A stretch of DNA of 64,000 bases, taken from positions 369,525 to 433,524 of the forward strand of contig NZ_MOOY01000006.1 of the NCBI RefSeq assembly GCF_001931685.1, written 5' to 3'. Of this stretch, positions 38,606-48,840 are shown one piece after another (the first letter of the stretch is position 1; each line of letters begins with the position of its first letter). The DNA is from Pararhizobium arenae (GTDB lineage: Bacteria > Pseudomonadota > Alphaproteobacteria > Rhizobiales > Rhizobiaceae). The position numbers and the translations under genes were made by a program. The notes beneath the pieces are model-generated. The model had not been told where the DNA came from. It saw only the letters and a program-made list of their open reading frames with translations, and made no database searches.

Positions 38606-39337
38606 TCAGGCGGATTCGCGGAAGCGATAGCCGACGCCGTAGAGCGTTTCGATCATGTCGAAGTCGTTATCGACCATCTTGAACTTCTTGCGCAGTCGCT
38701 TGATGTGGCTGTCGATCGTTCGGTCATCGACATAGACCTGCTCGTCATAGGCCGCATCCATCAGCGAATCGCGGCTTTTCACCACGCCGGGACGCTGGGC
38801 AAGGGAGTGGAGAATGAGAAATTCGGTAACGGTGAGCGTCACCGGCTCGTTCTTCCAGGTGCAGGTGTGGCGCTCCTGATCCATGGAAAGCTGGCCACGC
38901 TCCAGCGAACGAGCCTGGATATCGGCTGCTGTCTTGGCGGGATTGGCGCTCGCGCCAGCTGCTGCGGCTTCGCGATTGGCCGAGCGGCGCAGGATCGCCT
39001 TGACGCGCTCGACAAGCAGGCGCTGGGAGAACGGCTTGGTGATGAAATCGTCGGCGCCCATCTTCAAGCCGAACAGTTCATCGATCTCCTCGTCCTTGGA
39101 GGTGAGAAAGATCACCGGGATATCCGATTTCTGGCGCAGGCGGCGCAGCAGTTCCATGCCGTCCATGCGCGGCATCTTGATGTCGAAAATGGCAAGCTGC
39201 GGCGGGCGTGCCAGCAGGCCATCGAGCGCGGAAGCACCGTCGGTATAGGTCTCGACCTTGTAGCCTTCGTTTTCCAAAGCAATGGACACCGAAGTCAGGA
39301 TATTCCGGTCATCATCGACCAGTGCAATCGTCTGCAT
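38606..39337 (-). CDS. chvI: two-component response regulator ChvI
   Basis: A 243-residue OmpR-family regulator, partner of ChvG. The receiver has acidic residues in ALVDDDRN, phospho-accepting Asp52 in [10 protein letters not shown] and Lys in ITKPFSQ; the C-terminal winged helix has [14 protein letters not shown] and [17 protein letters not shown]. The ATG at 39337 ([10 protein letters not shown]) gives the family N-terminus; the upstream Met codons in frame do not. It is divergent from pckA across a 330-base spacer. Confidence 0.96.
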   Translation of the reverse strand: MQTIALVDDDRNILTSVSIALENEGYKVETYTDGASALDGLLARPPQLAIFDIKMPRMDGMELLRRLRQKSDIPVIFLTSKDEEIDELFGLKMGADDFITKPFSQRLLVERVKAILRRSANREAAAAGASANPAKTAADIQARSLERGQLSMDQERHTCTWKNEPVTLTVTEFLILHSLAQRPGVVKSRDSLMDAAYDEQVYVDDRTIDSHIKRLRKKFKMVDNDFDMIETLYGVGYRFRESA

Positions 39338-39512
39338 CGTATTTCGCTCCGTCGTATCTGGTGCCGGCTGCCCGACACCTGGGTTCAAGCGTCTTATGCC
39401 GGCTTCATGGGTATAAAGGTGGAACAAATTGTGGCGAAGGCAAAGGGTGGTTGCAGCTCTAGGCGCAAATCAAGGTGTCAATCAGGCAAATTTTGCCGTC
39501 GCAAACACTCGA

Positions 39513-39526
39513 TTCAACCGATTTAA
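39513..39526. promoter_or_regulatory. CG-centred AT-rich site 1 upstream of pckA
   Basis: TTCAACCGATTTAA has two-fold symmetry about the central CG (TTnAAnCGnTTnAA), a LacI-family operator shape. Rhizobial pckA is known to be controlled by the LacI-type regulator PckR; matching this site to PckR is inference. Confidence 0.4.
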
Positions 39527-39541
39527 AAAACTGTAATTTTC

Positions 39542-39557
39542 TTTAAATCGATTAATA
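39542..39557. promoter_or_regulatory. CG-centred AT-rich site 2 upstream of pckA
   Basis: TTTAAATCGATTAATA has the perfect core AATCGATT. Its centre lies 30 bp from that of site 1, close to three helical turns. Confidence 0.45.
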
Positions 39558-39667
39558 TACTGATATTATTATGTTTTTTAAGGCAGCAATCTTGTCATTT
39601 ACCCGCAATAAATCTAATGTCCCGGTCAGTCACCCGCCAATGGCCAAACGTAGAGGAAAACTTGACC

Positions 39668-41278
39668 ATGGACGAACTCGGCATCCGCAACCCGTCGCTC
39701 GGGCTGGAAGCAATCGGATTTAAGGATCTGGACGTCGTCCGGTTTAACTTCGACACCTCCGAACTCTATGAGGAATCGCTGCGTCGCGGCGAAGCCCAGT
39801 TGACGGCTGACGGCGCCCTTCGCGCGCTCACCGGCCAGCACACGGGCCGTTCGCCGAAGGACAAGTTTGTCGTTCGCGATGCTGCGACGACCGACCAGAT
39901 CTGGTGGGACAACAACAAGGAGATGTCGCCGGAGCATTTCGCCGTTCTGCGTGCCGACATGCTCGAGCACGCCCGCGGCAAGTCGCTCTACGTGCAGGAC
40001 CTGATTGGCGGCGCCGATGCGGACAATGCACTGCCGACCCGGGTCATTACGGAATTCGCCTGGCATTCGTTGTTCATCCGCAATCTCTTGATCCGCCCGG
40101 ACAAGAGTGCGCTTGCTAGCTTCGCACCGCGCCTGACGATCATCGATCTGCCGGACTTCAAGGCTGATCCGGAACGTCACGGCTGCCGCACGGAAACGGT
40201 GATCGCCTGCGATTTCACAAATGGCCTCGTCCTGATTGGCGGCACGTCCTACGCCGGCGAAATGAAGAAGTCCGTGTTCACGGCCCTCAACTACCTGCTG
40301 CCCGCTAAGGGCGTCATGCCGATGCATTGCTCTGCCAATGTCGGCCCGGATGGCGATGCTGCCGTGTTCTTCGGCCTTTCCGGCACCGGCAAGACCACGC
40401 TTTCGGCCGATCCCAAGCGCACGCTGATCGGTGATGACGAGCACGGTTGGGGTGAAGACGGCATCTTCAACTTCGAAGGCGGCTGCTACGCCAAGACCAT
40501 CCGTCTCTCGGCTGAAGCGGAGCCGGAAATCTACGCGACCACCCGCCGCTTCGGCACGGTGCTGGAAAACGTTATCCTGGACGAAAACCGCAAGCCGGAC
40601 TTCAACGATGGTTCGCTCACGGAAAACACCCGCTGCGCCTATCCGCTGGACTTCATCCCGAATGCCAGCAAGACCGGTACGGCCGGCCATCCGCGCACGA
40701 TCATCATGCTGACGGCCGATGCCTTCGGTGTTATGCCGCCGATCGCCAAGCTCACGCCCGAGCAGGCCATGTACCACTTCCTCTCCGGCTACACCGCCAA
40801 GGTTGCCGGTACGGAGAAGGGCGTGACCGAGCCGGAAGCTACCTTCTCGACCTGCTTCGGCGCACCGTTCATGCCGCGCCATCCTTCGGAATACGGCAAT
40901 CTGCTGCGTGACCTGATCGCCCGTCACGACGTCACCTGCTGGCTGGTCAACACCGGCTGGACCGGCGGCGCCTATGGCACCGGCCACCGCATGCCGATCA
41001 AGGCGACCCGCACGCTTCTGGGCGCTGCCCTTGATGGTTCGCTTGCCAATGCCGAATTCCGCACGGATGAAAACTTCGGCTTCGCCGTTCCGATCGCAGT
41101 CGAAGGCGTCGATACGACGATCCTCGATCCGCGCTCGACCTGGGCTGATGGCAATGCTTATGACGCCCAGGCCCGCAAGCTGGTCGATATGTTCATCACC
41201 AACTTCGCCAAGTTCGAAGCCCATGTCGATGGCAGCGTTCGCGATGCCGCACCAGGAGTTCCGCTCGCAGCCGAGTAA
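39668..41278 (+). CDS. pckA: phosphoenolpyruvate carboxykinase (ATP)
   Basis: A 536-residue gluconeogenic enzyme converting oxaloacetate plus ATP to PEP, CO2 and ADP. The P-loop is [13 protein letters not shown] (235-247), with [13 protein letters not shown] following; RSPKDKF contains the substrate Arg. The ATG at 39668, preceded by GAGGAAAA, gives [13 protein letters not shown]; the frame upstream to 39617 is not needed. It is divergent from chvI and ends at a strong terminator. ATP-dependent rather than GTP-dependent on sequence. Confidence 0.97.
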   Translation: MDELGIRNPSLGLEAIGFKDLDVVRFNFDTSELYEESLRRGEAQLTADGALRALTGQHTGRSPKDKFVVRDAATTDQIWWDNNKEMSPEHFAVLRADMLEHARGKSLYVQDLIGGADADNALPTRVITEFAWHSLFIRNLLIRPDKSALASFAPRLTIIDLPDFKADPERHGCRTETVIACDFTNGLVLIGGTSYAGEMKKSVFTALNYLLPAKGVMPMHCSANVGPDGDAAVFFGLSGTGKTTLSADPKRTLIGDDEHGWGEDGIFNFEGGCYAKTIRLSAEAEPEIYATTRRFGTVLENVILDENRKPDFNDGSLTENTRCAYPLDFIPNASKTGTAGHPRTIIMLTADAFGVMPPIAKLTPEQAMYHFLSGYTAKVAGTEKGVTEPEATFSTCFGAPFMPRHPSEYGNLLRDLIARHDVTCWLVNTGWTGGAYGTGHRMPIKATRTLLGAALDGSLANAEFRTDENFGFAVPIAVEGVDTTILDPRSTWADGNAYDAQARKLVDMFITNFAKFEAHVDGSVRDAAPGVPLAAE

Positions 41279-41310
41279 ATTTTAGTCGATTGCAGGCTAT
41301 GATTCACGTG

Positions 41311-41336
41311 AAACCCGGCTTTTAAGCCGGGTTTTG
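41311..41336 (+). terminator. terminator after pckA
   Basis: An 11-bp perfect stem (AAACCCGGCTT/AAGCCGGGTTT) with a 2-base nominal loop is followed by a short T-run. Confidence 0.9.
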
Positions 41337-41402
41337 TCGTTTTACGAAACGGATTTTCAAATCCGGAAAACCGTGAGATAGACGGAGCCGGAGAGACAAA
41401 CC

Positions 41403-41840
41403 ATGGCCAGCGAACCGCTTTACATCAACGATCGTATCGTCATTGCCGGCTGGGAGCTGACGGAACAGTTCGTGCTGGCCGGTGGTCCCGGCGGGCAGAA
41501 CGTCAACAAGGTTTCAACGGCTGTGCAGTTGTTCTACGGCATTGCGTCCTCGCCGGCACTTCCGGAGCGGGTTCGTGACAATGCGATCAAGCTCGCCGGG
41601 CGAAAAGTCTCCAAGGATGGCGTACTGATGATCGAGGCCAGCCGTTTCCGCAGCCAGGAGCGCAACCGGGAGGATGCGCGTGAGCGGCTGAAGGAGCTGA
41701 TCCTGAAAGCCGCCGAACCGGCGCCACCCCCGCGCCGGAAAACGAAGCCGACCAAGGGCTCGGTGGAACGACGCCTGAAGGAAAAGGCGGGCAGGGGCGA
41801 GGTCAAGAAGATGCGCGGAAGGCCCGCTGGGGATAGCTGA
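41403..41840 (+). CDS. arfB: alternative ribosome-rescue factor / peptidyl-tRNA hydrolase ArfB
   Basis: A 145-residue class I release-factor-like protein that hydrolyses peptidyl-tRNA on stalled ribosomes. The catalytic GGQ (30-32) lies in LAGGPGGQNVNKVSTAVQL and the C-terminal tail is Lys/Arg rich (RRKTKPTKGSVERRLKEKAGRG), the part that occupies the empty mRNA channel. It lacks the stop-codon recognition domain of RF1/RF2. It begins about 65 bases after the pckA terminator and precedes a secreted hypothetical and alkB. Confidence 0.94.
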   Translation: MASEPLYINDRIVIAGWELTEQFVLAGGPGGQNVNKVSTAVQLFYGIASSPALPERVRDNAIKLAGRKVSKDGVLMIEASRFRSQERNREDARERLKELILKAAEPAPPPRRKTKPTKGSVERRLKEKAGRGEVKKMRGRPAGDS

Positions 41841-41926
41841 TTTTGGATCGTGCGCTTGCCTTCAGCCTGTATTCTCGTTCTGATGTTGGCCGACCGAAGA
41901 TGCAAGGCACCAACGGGAGGAAGAAC

Positions 41927-42367
41927 TTGATAAAGATGATGGTGCGGGCGTTTTGCCTGCTTCTTTTCACGATAGCAGTCACTCCGTTGCTTCAGGCGCA
42001 AACCTTCCGCGAGCCCCCGAAGGGATCGCCGGAGCGTGCCGTGATCCTCGATGCCGTGCGTCCCGCCGTTGAAGCCGAGATGCGCGGTTCGGTGGAGTTC
42101 GTTGTCACGACCATGCGTGTGTCACCCGGCTGGGCTTTCGTTCAGGTCGAGCCGCAGCGGCCGGGTGGCGGCGCGATCGACCCGGAAAGAACCGGTTTTC
42201 GCGGTGAATCGGATATGATGGACGGTCTGACTGTTTTTGCGCTTCTGACCTTCCAGCTGGGGCGCTGGAATCTCGTGGATCATGTCGTCGGACCGACAGA
42301 CGTTGCCTATGCCATCTGGCCGGACCGTTACGGCGTTCCGCCCGCGCTTGTCTGCATGGAAGAATGA
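41927..42367 (+). CDS. secreted protein of unknown function
   Basis: A 146-residue protein not recognised. The N-terminus has a signal peptide (VRAFCLLLFTIAVTPLLQAQ) and the mature part has an alpha/beta look with VVTTMRVSPGWAFVQVEPQRPGG. GGAGG ends 6 bases before the TTG at 41927; an ATG at 41936 is an alternative, and longer in-frame starts lack an RBS. The stop overlaps alkB by 4 bases, so they are translated together. A periplasmic location is inferred from the signal peptide only. Confidence 0.68.
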   Translation: MIKMMVRAFCLLLFTIAVTPLLQAQTFREPPKGSPERAVILDAVRPAVEAEMRGSVEFVVTTMRVSPGWAFVQVEPQRPGGGAIDPERTGFRGESDMMDGLTVFALLTFQLGRWNLVDHVVGPTDVAYAIWPDRYGVPPALVCMEE

Positions 42368-42978
42368 TGCGCAAGCTTCCCGGGGGCATCCGCCATCTTC
42401 CGGACTATTTTGATCGGGCCGAACAACAGGCGCTTGTCGATGCGATCCGCCTTGTCGTGGCGGAGGCACCGCTGTTCGTGCCGCGCATGCCGAAAACGGG
42501 AAAACCCATGTCGGTGCGCATGACCAATTGCGGCCCGCTTGGCTGGGTTACGGACAAGGAGCGCGGCTATCGCTATCAGCCCCATCATCCGGAGACGGGA
42601 AATCCCTGGCCGGCGATCCCCGAACGCCTGCTCGCGCTCTGGCGGGACGTTGCGGAATATGAAAAGCCGCCACAAGCGTGCCTCGTCAATTTTTATACCG
42701 ACGCGGCCAAGATGGGGCTGCATCAGGACAAGGATGAGCAGGAATTTCAGGCGCCGGTCGTCTCAGTGTCGCTGGGCGATACTTGCCTGTTCCGTGTTGG
42801 TGGACAGGAGCGCAGCGATCCCACCATGTCCTTCAAGCTTAATAGCGGCGACGTCGTGGTGTTGGGCGGGCAGGGCAGGCTCGCCTATCACGGCGTTGAC
42901 CGCATCTATCCCGCCACCTCCACGCTGCTGAAGAACGGCGGTCGCATCAATCTGACGCTGCGCCGCGTGACGCCTTGA
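42364..42978 (+). CDS. alkB: alpha-ketoglutarate-dependent DNA alkylation repair dioxygenase
   Basis: A 204-residue AlkB-family Fe(II)/2-oxoglutarate dioxygenase that removes alkyl groups from DNA or RNA bases. The iron triad is His120 and Asp122 in GLHQDKDE and His176 in AYHGVDRI; the 2-oxoglutarate Arg is in INLTLRRV. The N-terminal NCGPLGWVTD is also typical. No adaptive-response regulator is next to it. It overlaps the preceding gene as ATGA and converges on coaA with a 12-base gap. Confidence 0.93.
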   Translation: MMRKLPGGIRHLPDYFDRAEQQALVDAIRLVVAEAPLFVPRMPKTGKPMSVRMTNCGPLGWVTDKERGYRYQPHHPETGNPWPAIPERLLALWRDVAEYEKPPQACLVNFYTDAAKMGLHQDKDEQEFQAPVVSVSLGDTCLFRVGGQERSDPTMSFKLNSGDVVVLGGQGRLAYHGVDRIYPATSTLLKNGGRINLTLRRVTP

Positions 42979-42990
42979 ACTCTGCAGGGG

Positions 42991-43986
42991 TCAAAGCTTG
43001 CGCAGGGCCACTTTCTCAATCAAGTGGTTAGGCCCTTTCTGAAGAATGAGATCGGCGCGCGGCCGGGTCGGCAGGATGTTCTGACGCAGGTTCTTCAGGT
43101 TGATATTGGCCCAAAGACCCTCGGCGATGGCACGGGCTGCCTCTTCGCTGATCTCGGCATAGCGCTTAAAGAAGGATTCCGGGTTGCGGAAAGCTGTCTG
43201 GCGCAGGCGCATGAAGCGGTTCACATACCAGCTGTGGATCAGCTCTTCCTCGGCGTCGATATAGATCGAGAAATCAAAGAAGTCCGAAACCATCGGCACG
43301 ATGCGGCCATCGGCCGGAAGGTTGCGCGATTGCAGGACGTTGATGCCCTCGAAAATCAGGATGTCCGGCCGGTCGATGACCTGGAACGTATCCGGCAGTA
43401 CGTCGTAGGTCAGGTGCGAATAGCTGGGAGCCTTGACGTTGGGCTGGCCGGCCTTGATCGCCGACAGAAAGCGGAGCAGGGCGCCGATATCGTAGCTCTC
43501 TGGAAAACCCTTGCGCTCCATCATGTTTTCGCGCTGGAGAACGGCATTCGGATAGAGAAAACCGTCCGTCGTCACGAGATCGACTTTCGGGCTCGACGGC
43601 CAGCGCGACAGGAGTTCCGCCAGAATACGCGCGGTGGTCGATTTGCCCACCGCGACCGAGCCGGCAATACCGATGACGAAGGGCGTCTTCGATTCGTTCG
43701 ACATGCTGAGGAAGCGCTTGCGCTGCTCGAACAGGATCTGCGACGATTCCACATGGGCGGACAGAAGCCGCGACAGCGACAGGTAGATGCGCCGGACTTC
43801 GTCGAGGTCGATCGGGTCGTTCAGCGAGCGCAGGCGATGAACTTCGTCCGCCGTCAACGTCAGCGGCGTATCGGCACGAAACTTCGACCATTCGTCGGCG
43901 GTGTAGAACCGGTAGGGCGAATAGTCCTTGTTGTCGAAATGATCGGGAACGTCCGCAGGCGCGAAATCTTTTGCCGCGATGGTCAT
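42991..43986 (-). CDS. coaA: pantothenate kinase type I
   Basis: A 331-residue kinase for the first committed step of coenzyme A synthesis. The P-loop is [19 protein letters not shown] (104-122), and [14 protein letters not shown] and [10 protein letters not shown] follow. Length matches CoaA. Its start overlaps the hisE stop by 4 bases (43983-43986), so it is the last gene of the his run, as in other rhizobia. Confidence 0.96.
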   Translation of the reverse strand: MTIAAKDFAPADVPDHFDNKDYSPYRFYTADEWSKFRADTPLTLTADEVHRLRSLNDPIDLDEVRRIYLSLSRLLSAHVESSQILFEQRKRFLSMSNESKTPFVIGIAGSVAVGKSTTARILAELLSRWPSSPKVDLVTTDGFLYPNAVLQRENMMERKGFPESYDIGALLRFLSAIKAGQPNVKAPSYSHLTYDVLPDTFQVIDRPDILIFEGINVLQSRNLPADGRIVPMVSDFFDFSIYIDAEEELIHSWYVNRFMRLRQTAFRNPESFFKRYAEISEEAARAIAEGLWANINLKNLRQNILPTRPRADLILQKGPNHLIEKVALRKL

Positions 43987-44309
43987 GGTGTCTGCCGGCT
44001 CGCCTTTTCCTGAAGGCCGGATTGCGCCGTTCGCCGCCCGAGCTCTTCCATGACATTCTGCAACGGAACGCCCGCGATGTTCAATACGACCATCAGGTGA
44101 TAGAGGAGGTCGGCGCTTTCGGCGACAAGATTGTCCTTGTCGTTGGAAATCGCAGCAATCACCGTCTCGACCGCTTCCTCGCCAAGCTTCTTGGCTGCCT
44201 TAGGCTGGCCATGGGCAACGAGCTTCGCCGTCCAGGACTGGTCCGGCGATGCCTTTGCCCGCTCGGCAACGATCCGCTCGAGATCGGAAAGATCAAACTC
44301 TTTGCTCAT
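43983..44309 (-). CDS. hisE: phosphoribosyl-ATP pyrophosphatase
   Basis: A 108-residue all-helical enzyme for the second step of histidine synthesis, hydrolysing PR-ATP to PR-AMP. The family segment [35 protein letters not shown] carries the metal-binding acidic residues. It is a separate protein, not fused to HisI, as common in Alphaproteobacteria; hisI is not in the window. The stop overlaps coaA and it starts 9 bases after hisF. Confidence 0.95.
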   Translation of the reverse strand: MSKEFDLSDLERIVAERAKASPDQSWTAKLVAHGQPKAAKKLGEEAVETVIAAISNDKDNLVAESADLLYHLMVVLNIAGVPLQNVMEELGRRTAQSGLQEKASRQTP

Positions 44310-44318
44310 TGATGTCCC

Positions 44319-45095
44319 TCAGTCGAGACGCATGGCAATGCCATGCTCCGCCATATAGCGCTTGGCCTCGCCAATGCTATAGGTGCCGAAATGGAAGATG
44401 GAGGCCGCAAGCACTGCGGTCGCATGCCCGTCGCGGATGCCTTCCACCATATGATCGAGATTGCCGACGCCGCCGGAGGCGATGACTGGAACGGAAACCC
44501 GGTCAGCGATCGTGCGCGTCAGCGCGATGTCATAGCCGGTCTTCTGGCCGTCGCGGTCCATGGAGGTGAGCAGCAATTCGCCCGCACCGCGCGCGACCAT
44601 TTTCTCGGCAAAATCGACGGCATCGATGCCGGTCGCCTGCCGGCCGCCATGGGTGAAGATCTCCCAGCGGTCTTCTTCGCCGGGCTGGGACACCTTCTTC
44701 GAATCGATCGAGACGACGATGCACTGGTTGCCGAATTTGTCGGCGGCCTCGGCGACGAAATCCGGGTTCTTTACAGCGGCGGAGTTGATCGAGACCTTGT
44801 CGGCACCGGCCAGCAGCAGCTTGCGGATATCGGCCACGGTGCGAACACCGCCGCCAACGGTCAGCGGCATGAAACAATGGTCTGCGGTTCGCGCCACGAC
44901 GTCGAAGATCGTGTCGCGATTGTCGGAAGAGGCGGTGATGTCGAGGAAGCAGAGTTCATCGGCACCAGCAAGGTCATAGGCCTTGGCCGATTCCACCGGG
45001 TCGCCGGCGTCGATCAGATCGACGAAGCTCACGCCCTTGACGACGCGGCCATCTTTCACATCCAGGCAAGGAATAACGCGCGCTTTAAGGGTCAT
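44319..45095 (-). CDS. hisF: imidazole glycerol phosphate synthase cyclase subunit
   Basis: A 258-residue TIM barrel that with HisH forms imidazole glycerol phosphate and AICAR. Catalytic Asp residues lie in [16 protein letters not shown] and VVSIDSKKV. Other conserved loops are LTVGGGVRT and VIASGGVG. It overlaps hisA by 4 bases, so translation is coupled. Confidence 0.97.
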   Translation of the reverse strand: MTLKARVIPCLDVKDGRVVKGVSFVDLIDAGDPVESAKAYDLAGADELCFLDITASSDNRDTIFDVVARTADHCFMPLTVGGGVRTVADIRKLLLAGADKVSINSAAVKNPDFVAEAADKFGNQCIVVSIDSKKVSQPGEEDRWEIFTHGGRQATGIDAVDFAEKMVARGAGELLLTSMDRDGQKTGYDIALTRTIADRVSVPVIASGGVGNLDHMVEGIRDGHATAVLAASIFHFGTYSIGEAKRYMAEHGIAMRLD

Positions 45096-45835
45096 GCGGC
45101 TTTTCCTTTCGCTGCCCGGATGAGGCCGAGCGCCTCGGCGGGGTCGATACGTCCGTCATAAAGGGCGCGGCCGGAGATCGCACCTTCGAGCTTTGCGGCG
45201 TCCGGTTCCAGCATGCGGCGGATATCGCCGATAGAGGCAAGGCCGCCGGAGGCGATGACGGGGATGGAAACGGCATCCGCCAGCTCCAGCGTCGAGGCCC
45301 AGTTGATGCCGGTCAGAATGCCATCGCGGTCGATATCGGTATAGATGATCGCCGAGACGCCAGCGCCTTCAAACTTCCTGGCAAGCTCGATGACACCGAG
45401 TTCGGAAGCCTCCGCCCAGCCTTCCACGGCGACCTTGCCGCCCTTGGCATCGATGCCGACGGCGACCTTTCCGGGGAATGTCTTACAGGCCTCGATCACC
45501 AGCGCCGGATCGCGTACGGCAACGGTGCCGAGAATAACGCGGGCGAGGCCGCGCGACAGCCAGTTTTCGATATGATCGAGTGTGCGGATGCCTCCGCCCA
45601 GCTGCACCGGGTTCTTCGTTGCCTTGAGAATGGCATCGACGGCAGCGCCATTGACGGTTTCACCGGCAAAGGCGCCGTTCAGGTCAACGACGTGGAGCCA
45701 TTCGAAACCCTGGTCCTCGAAGGCTTTCGCCTGTGCGCCGGGATCGGGATTGTAGACCGTGGCCTGCTCCATGTCGCCGAGCTTGAGGCGAACGCACTGG
45801 CCATCCTTGAGGTCGATTGCGGGAAAAAGGATCAT
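45092..45835 (-). CDS. hisA: ProFAR isomerase
   Basis: A 247-residue TIM barrel catalysing the Amadori rearrangement of ProFAR in histidine synthesis. The catalytic Asp is in [18 protein letters not shown] and the second acid in [19 protein letters not shown] and VIASGGLAS are phosphate loops. Overlaps hisF and lies 1 base after hisH. Confidence 0.96.
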   Translation of the reverse strand: MILFPAIDLKDGQCVRLKLGDMEQATVYNPDPGAQAKAFEDQGFEWLHVVDLNGAFAGETVNGAAVDAILKATKNPVQLGGGIRTLDHIENWLSRGLARVILGTVAVRDPALVIEACKTFPGKVAVGIDAKGGKVAVEGWAEASELGVIELARKFEGAGVSAIIYTDIDRDGILTGINWASTLELADAVSIPVIASGGLASIGDIRRMLEPDAAKLEGAISGRALYDGRIDPAEALGLIRAAKGKAA

Positions 45836-45836
45836 G

Positions 45837-46481
45837 TCAGGGCTTCCAACGCAGGAAATTGGAGATCAAGGCGAGGCCGAGCGTCTGGCTCTTTTCCGGA
45901 TGGAACTGCGAGCCTGCCCGGTTGCCATTGGCGACGAACGCTGTGACCGGCCCGCCGTAATCGGTGGTCGCGACCAGATCGTCGGCATTTTCAACAGCGA
46001 GATGGTAGGAGTGCACAAAATAGGCGTGCAACCCGTCCGGCCCGGTCGCGATCCCTTCGAATAGCGGGTGCGGGCGGGCCAGCGTCAGCGTGTTCCAGCC
46101 GATTTGTGGGATCTTCAGGTTCGGCGGCGTCATCTCGACAACATCGCCCTTGATCCAGTCGAACCCCTTGGTCGTCGTCTTCTCGAGCCCGCGCGACGAC
46201 ATCAGCTGCATCCCGACGCAGATGCCGAGGAACGGCCGGCCCTTGATGTCGACAACCTCTTCGATCGCCTGCTGCATGCCATCGACGGCATCGAGGCCGG
46301 CGCGGCAATCGGCATAGGCGCCAACGCCCGGAAGCACGATCCGGTCGGCCGTTGCCACCCGGTCCGCCTTGTCGGTCAGCTCGATTTCGGCGTTGAGGCC
46401 GGCTTCGCGAACGGACCGTTCAAAGGCCTTGGTGGCCGAGCGCAGATTGCCCGAGCCGTAATCGATGATGGTAACGCGCAT
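45837..46481 (-). CDS. hisH: imidazole glycerol phosphate synthase glutaminase subunit
   Basis: A 214-residue class I glutamine amidotransferase. The nucleophile Cys is in [11 protein letters not shown], and the His and Glu of the triad are in SQFHPEKSQ. The N-terminal [13 protein letters not shown] is typical. It supplies ammonia to HisF. Start and the upstream DUF2628 stop share one base. Confidence 0.96.
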   Translation of the reverse strand: MRVTIIDYGSGNLRSATKAFERSVREAGLNAEIELTDKADRVATADRIVLPGVGAYADCRAGLDAVDGMQQAIEEVVDIKGRPFLGICVGMQLMSSRGLEKTTTKGFDWIKGDVVEMTPPNLKIPQIGWNTLTLARPHPLFEGIATGPDGLHAYFVHSYHLAVENADDLVATTDYGGPVTAFVANGNRAGSQFHPEKSQTLGLALISNFLRWKP

Positions 46482-46948
46482 CAGCGTTCTCCATAGGTTT
46501 CGAAGAGCCCGAAGGCCGGCGTGCCGGTCTCCGCTGTGTCATTGCTGACGCCCTTCACTGCGATTGTAGATCTCGGGGTAGCTGGGCTCTCCAGCAAACT
46601 GTCGCTGATCGCTTCGGCGGTCGCACGATCATCCGCGGAAATCACCGTCTGAAGCGTCCATCCGGCAGCCTCCATGCGGGCCGCCAAAAACCGCGGGCCT
46701 TCCAGCGCAACAAGCAGCCTAAGCGCCAGCTCTGCAAGCAGTCCAGCGATCAGAAAACTTGGCTCGCTCGTTGCGATGGCTAGCGCGCCCTGCAACACGA
46801 AAACCGTGATCCCCACCAGCCATTGCCGTTTGAACAGCAGCCAGAAGGCGGGAAAAATGAAGGCGAGCCAGCTAAAACGATCCGCAATGAGGCGGATATC
46901 GTCGGCGGGCTTGTCGCCGGGGGGAGTATAGACCAGATAGGACGTCAT
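46481..46948 (-). CDS. DUF2628 family membrane protein
   Basis: A 155-residue protein of unknown function. Hydrophobic segments at about 25-42 ([16 protein letters not shown]) and 45-90 suggest two or three membrane helices, followed by a soluble tail. The family is frequently found between hisB and hisH in rhizobia, as here, but no histidine role is known. The 30-base gap after hisB and one-base overlap with hisH indicate an operon member. Confidence 0.8.
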   Translation of the reverse strand: MTSYLVYTPPGDKPADDIRLIADRFSWLAFIFPAFWLLFKRQWLVGITVFVLQGALAIATSEPSFLIAGLLAELALRLLVALEGPRFLAARMEAAGWTLQTVISADDRATAEAISDSLLESPATPRSTIAVKGVSNDTAETGTPAFGLFETYGER

Positions 46949-46978
46949 GAGCGGCTGCTCACTTTCGTATTTGGCCGG

Positions 46979-47587
46979 TCAGACCAGAGTTCCCTTGGTG
47001 GAGGGGACGCGGTCTGCCTGGCGCGGATCAATCTCTGTCGCTACGCGCAGAACGCGGGCAACGGCCTTGAAGCAGGTTTCGGAGATATGATGGTTGTTGG
47101 CGCCGTAGATATTCTGCACATGCAGCGTGATGCCGGCGTGCTGGGCAAGCGCGTTGAAGAACTCGCGCACCAGCTCGGTGTCGAAGGTGCCGATTTTCGG
47201 TGCCGAGAAATTGACGTTCCAGACGAGGAACGGGCGACCGGAAAGATCAACCGCCGCCTTGGTCATGGTTTCGTCCATGGCAAGATCGAGCGAGGCGTAG
47301 CGGGTGATGCCGCGACGGTCGCCGAGCGCCTTCGAAATCGCCTGGCCGATGGCAATGCCGGTATCTTCGACAGTGTGGTGATCATCGACATGGAGGTCGC
47401 CCTCTGCCTTGATCTCCATATCGATCAGCGAATGGCGCGAAAGCTGGTCCAGCATATGATCGAAAAAGCCCACGCCCGTCGCGATACGGGATACGCCCGT
47501 ACCATCGAGATTGACGGATACGCTCACCGAGGTTTCGTTGGTTTTCCGTGAAACACTGCCGGTGCGGCCGGTCTTTTCGTCTGCCAT
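46979..47587 (-). CDS. hisB: imidazoleglycerol-phosphate dehydratase
   Basis: A 202-residue manganese enzyme for histidine synthesis, dehydrating IGP. The His-rich metal sites [13 protein letters not shown] and [15 protein letters not shown] are both present. The ATG at 47587 with GGAGA upstream gives [10 protein letters not shown]; the frame continues upstream only through non-coding sequence. It starts the hisB-DUF2628-hisHAFE-coaA run and is divergent from hslV. Confidence 0.96.
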   Translation of the reverse strand: MADEKTGRTGSVSRKTNETSVSVSVNLDGTGVSRIATGVGFFDHMLDQLSRHSLIDMEIKAEGDLHVDDHHTVEDTGIAIGQAISKALGDRRGITRYASLDLAMDETMTKAAVDLSGRPFLVWNVNFSAPKIGTFDTELVREFFNALAQHAGITLHVQNIYGANNHHISETCFKAVARVLRVATEIDPRQADRVPSTKGTLV

Positions 47588-47695
47588 CAGGCTTTCTCCA
47601 GAGAAACAGAGCCGCTCCATATCAGGCCGGAGCCCAAATATCCAGAAGTGTGACAGGGATTCTGTCGCTGCCGGAAAGCGCGCGAACCGGCCTAT

Positions 47696-47723
47696 TTGCA
47701 TTCGGCAAAACGGCTCTTACATA
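47696..47723 (+). promoter_or_regulatory. weak promoter candidate of hslV
   Basis: TTGCAT, a 16-base spacer and TACATA precede hslV. No convincing heat-shock sigma motif was found, although hslUV is usually heat-inducible. Confidence 0.25.
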
Positions 47724-47744
47724 GAACGCAACAATCCCCCCAAC

Positions 47745-47760
47745 GCCCGGCTTCCCGGGC
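47745..47760 (+). promoter_or_regulatory. small hairpin in the hslV leader
   Basis: A perfect GCCCGG/CCGGGC stem with a CTTC loop ends 14 bases before the start codon, close to the RBS GAAGG. Confidence 0.35.
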
Positions 47761-47774
47761 CTGAAGGTACCCCT

Positions 47775-48332
47775 ATGAGTGAACATAATCCTTATGGAAC
47801 CATGCACGCCACGACGATCATCACGGTGCGCAAGGGCGGACAAGTGGTGATGGCTGGCGACGGCCAGGTGAGCCTCGGTCAGACGGTCATGAAAGGCAAT
47901 GCCCGCAAGGTTCGCCGTCTTGGCAAGGGCGACGTTATCGCCGGCTTCGCTGGCGCGACCGCCGATGCCTTCACCCTGCTCGAGCGCCTCGAATCCAAGC
48001 TCGAGCAGTATCCCGACCAGCTGATGCGCGCCGCCGTCGAACTCGCCAAGGACTGGCGCACGAACAAGTATCTGCGCAATCTCGAAGCGATGATGCTGGT
48101 GGCCGACAAGTCGATCACCTTGGCGATCACCGGCAATGGCGACGTTCTGGAGCCGGAGCACGGCACGATCGCGATCGGTTCGGGCGGCAACTACGCCTAT
48201 GCCGCCGCGCGTGCCCTGATGGACAGCGACAAGACGGCAGAGGAGGTTGCCCGCCGCGCCATGGAGATAGCCGGTGACATCTGCGTCTACACCAACGGCA
48301 ATATCGTCGTGGAGACCCTGGATGCCGCATGA
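47775..48332 (+). CDS. hslV: ATP-dependent protease peptidase subunit HslV
   Basis: A 185-residue Ntn-hydrolase peptidase that works with HslU. The start at 47775 yields [21 protein letters not shown]; the catalytic Thr is the one beginning TTIITVRK, exposed by removal of the leader. [23 protein letters not shown] follows. The gene after it, a GNAT acetyltransferase, overlaps the last 11 bases, so hslV and hslU are separated. Confidence 0.96.
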   Translation: MSEHNPYGTMHATTIITVRKGGQVVMAGDGQVSLGQTVMKGNARKVRRLGKGDVIAGFAGATADAFTLLERLESKLEQYPDQLMRAAVELAKDWRTNKYLRNLEAMMLVADKSITLAITGNGDVLEPEHGTIAIGSGGNYAYAAARALMDSDKTAEEVARRAMEIAGDICVYTNGNIVVETLDAA

Positions 48333-48840
48333 GCATGCCGGCTCCTACGGTTTTCGCGCTTTGACGGAGGAAGATTTCCCGCTGCTGCGCCGCTGGCTGA
48401 GCGAGCCGCATATGGCCGAATGGTGGGGCGAGCCGGAAGAGGAGATGCAGTCATTTGCGGAAGCGATCACAAGTCGATCGACGAAGCCGATGATCGTATC
48501 GTTCGAGGACAAGCCGATCGCCTATTTCCAGACATATGACATCCATCTGGAAGACGATCATCCCTATCGCGACCAGCCAGCAGGCACACTTGGTATCGAT
48601 CTGTCGATCGGACCCCGTGATTTCATTGGCAAAGGTCATGGCTCTGCCATGTTGCGCCAGTTTGTCGAAGCTCTTTCTGCCTCGGTGCCGCGAGTGGTGA
48701 TCGATCCGCATCCGGACAATGCCCGGGCGATCCGGGCTTACGGGAAGGCGGGTTTCCGCCACCTCGATACCAGAGATACACCCTTCGGTCTCTCCTATCT
48801 GATGGGACGGGACCTTACGAAAGAAACGAGTGAACAATGA
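48322..48840 (+). CDS. GNAT acetyltransferase, AAC(6')-like
   Basis: A 172-residue acetyltransferase. [28 protein letters not shown] is the acetyl-CoA binding motif A and [24 protein letters not shown] is motif B; the sequence resembles AAC(6')-type aminoglycoside N-acetyltransferases. ATG 48322 gives [14 protein letters not shown]. It overlaps hslV by 11 bases and hslU by 4, so the three genes are translationally coupled. Substrate is unknown; resistance function is not shown by sequence. Confidence 0.82.
   Translation: MPHEHAGSYGFRALTEEDFPLLRRWLSEPHMAEWWGEPEEEMQSFAEAITSRSTKPMIVSFEDKPIAYFQTYDIHLEDDHPYRDQPAGTLGIDLSIGPRDFIGKGHGSAMLRQFVEALSASVPRVVIDPHPDNARAIRAYGKAGFRHLDTRDTPFGLSYLMGRDLTKETSEQ

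Larger units (their letters stand above)
39338..39667. other. chvI/pckA divergent region
   Basis: 330 bases with no gene, AT-rich at the right end (39500-39620), unlike the flanking DNA. Two CG-centred AT-rich sites lie in it. A TTGTCA at 39592 with TAATGT at 39615 is a weak pckA promoter candidate. Confidence 0.5.

Noticed and set aside
39626..41224. 532-codon frame antisense to pckA
   Set aside because: Codon-bias shadow of pckA, which carries the P-loop and all expected motifs.
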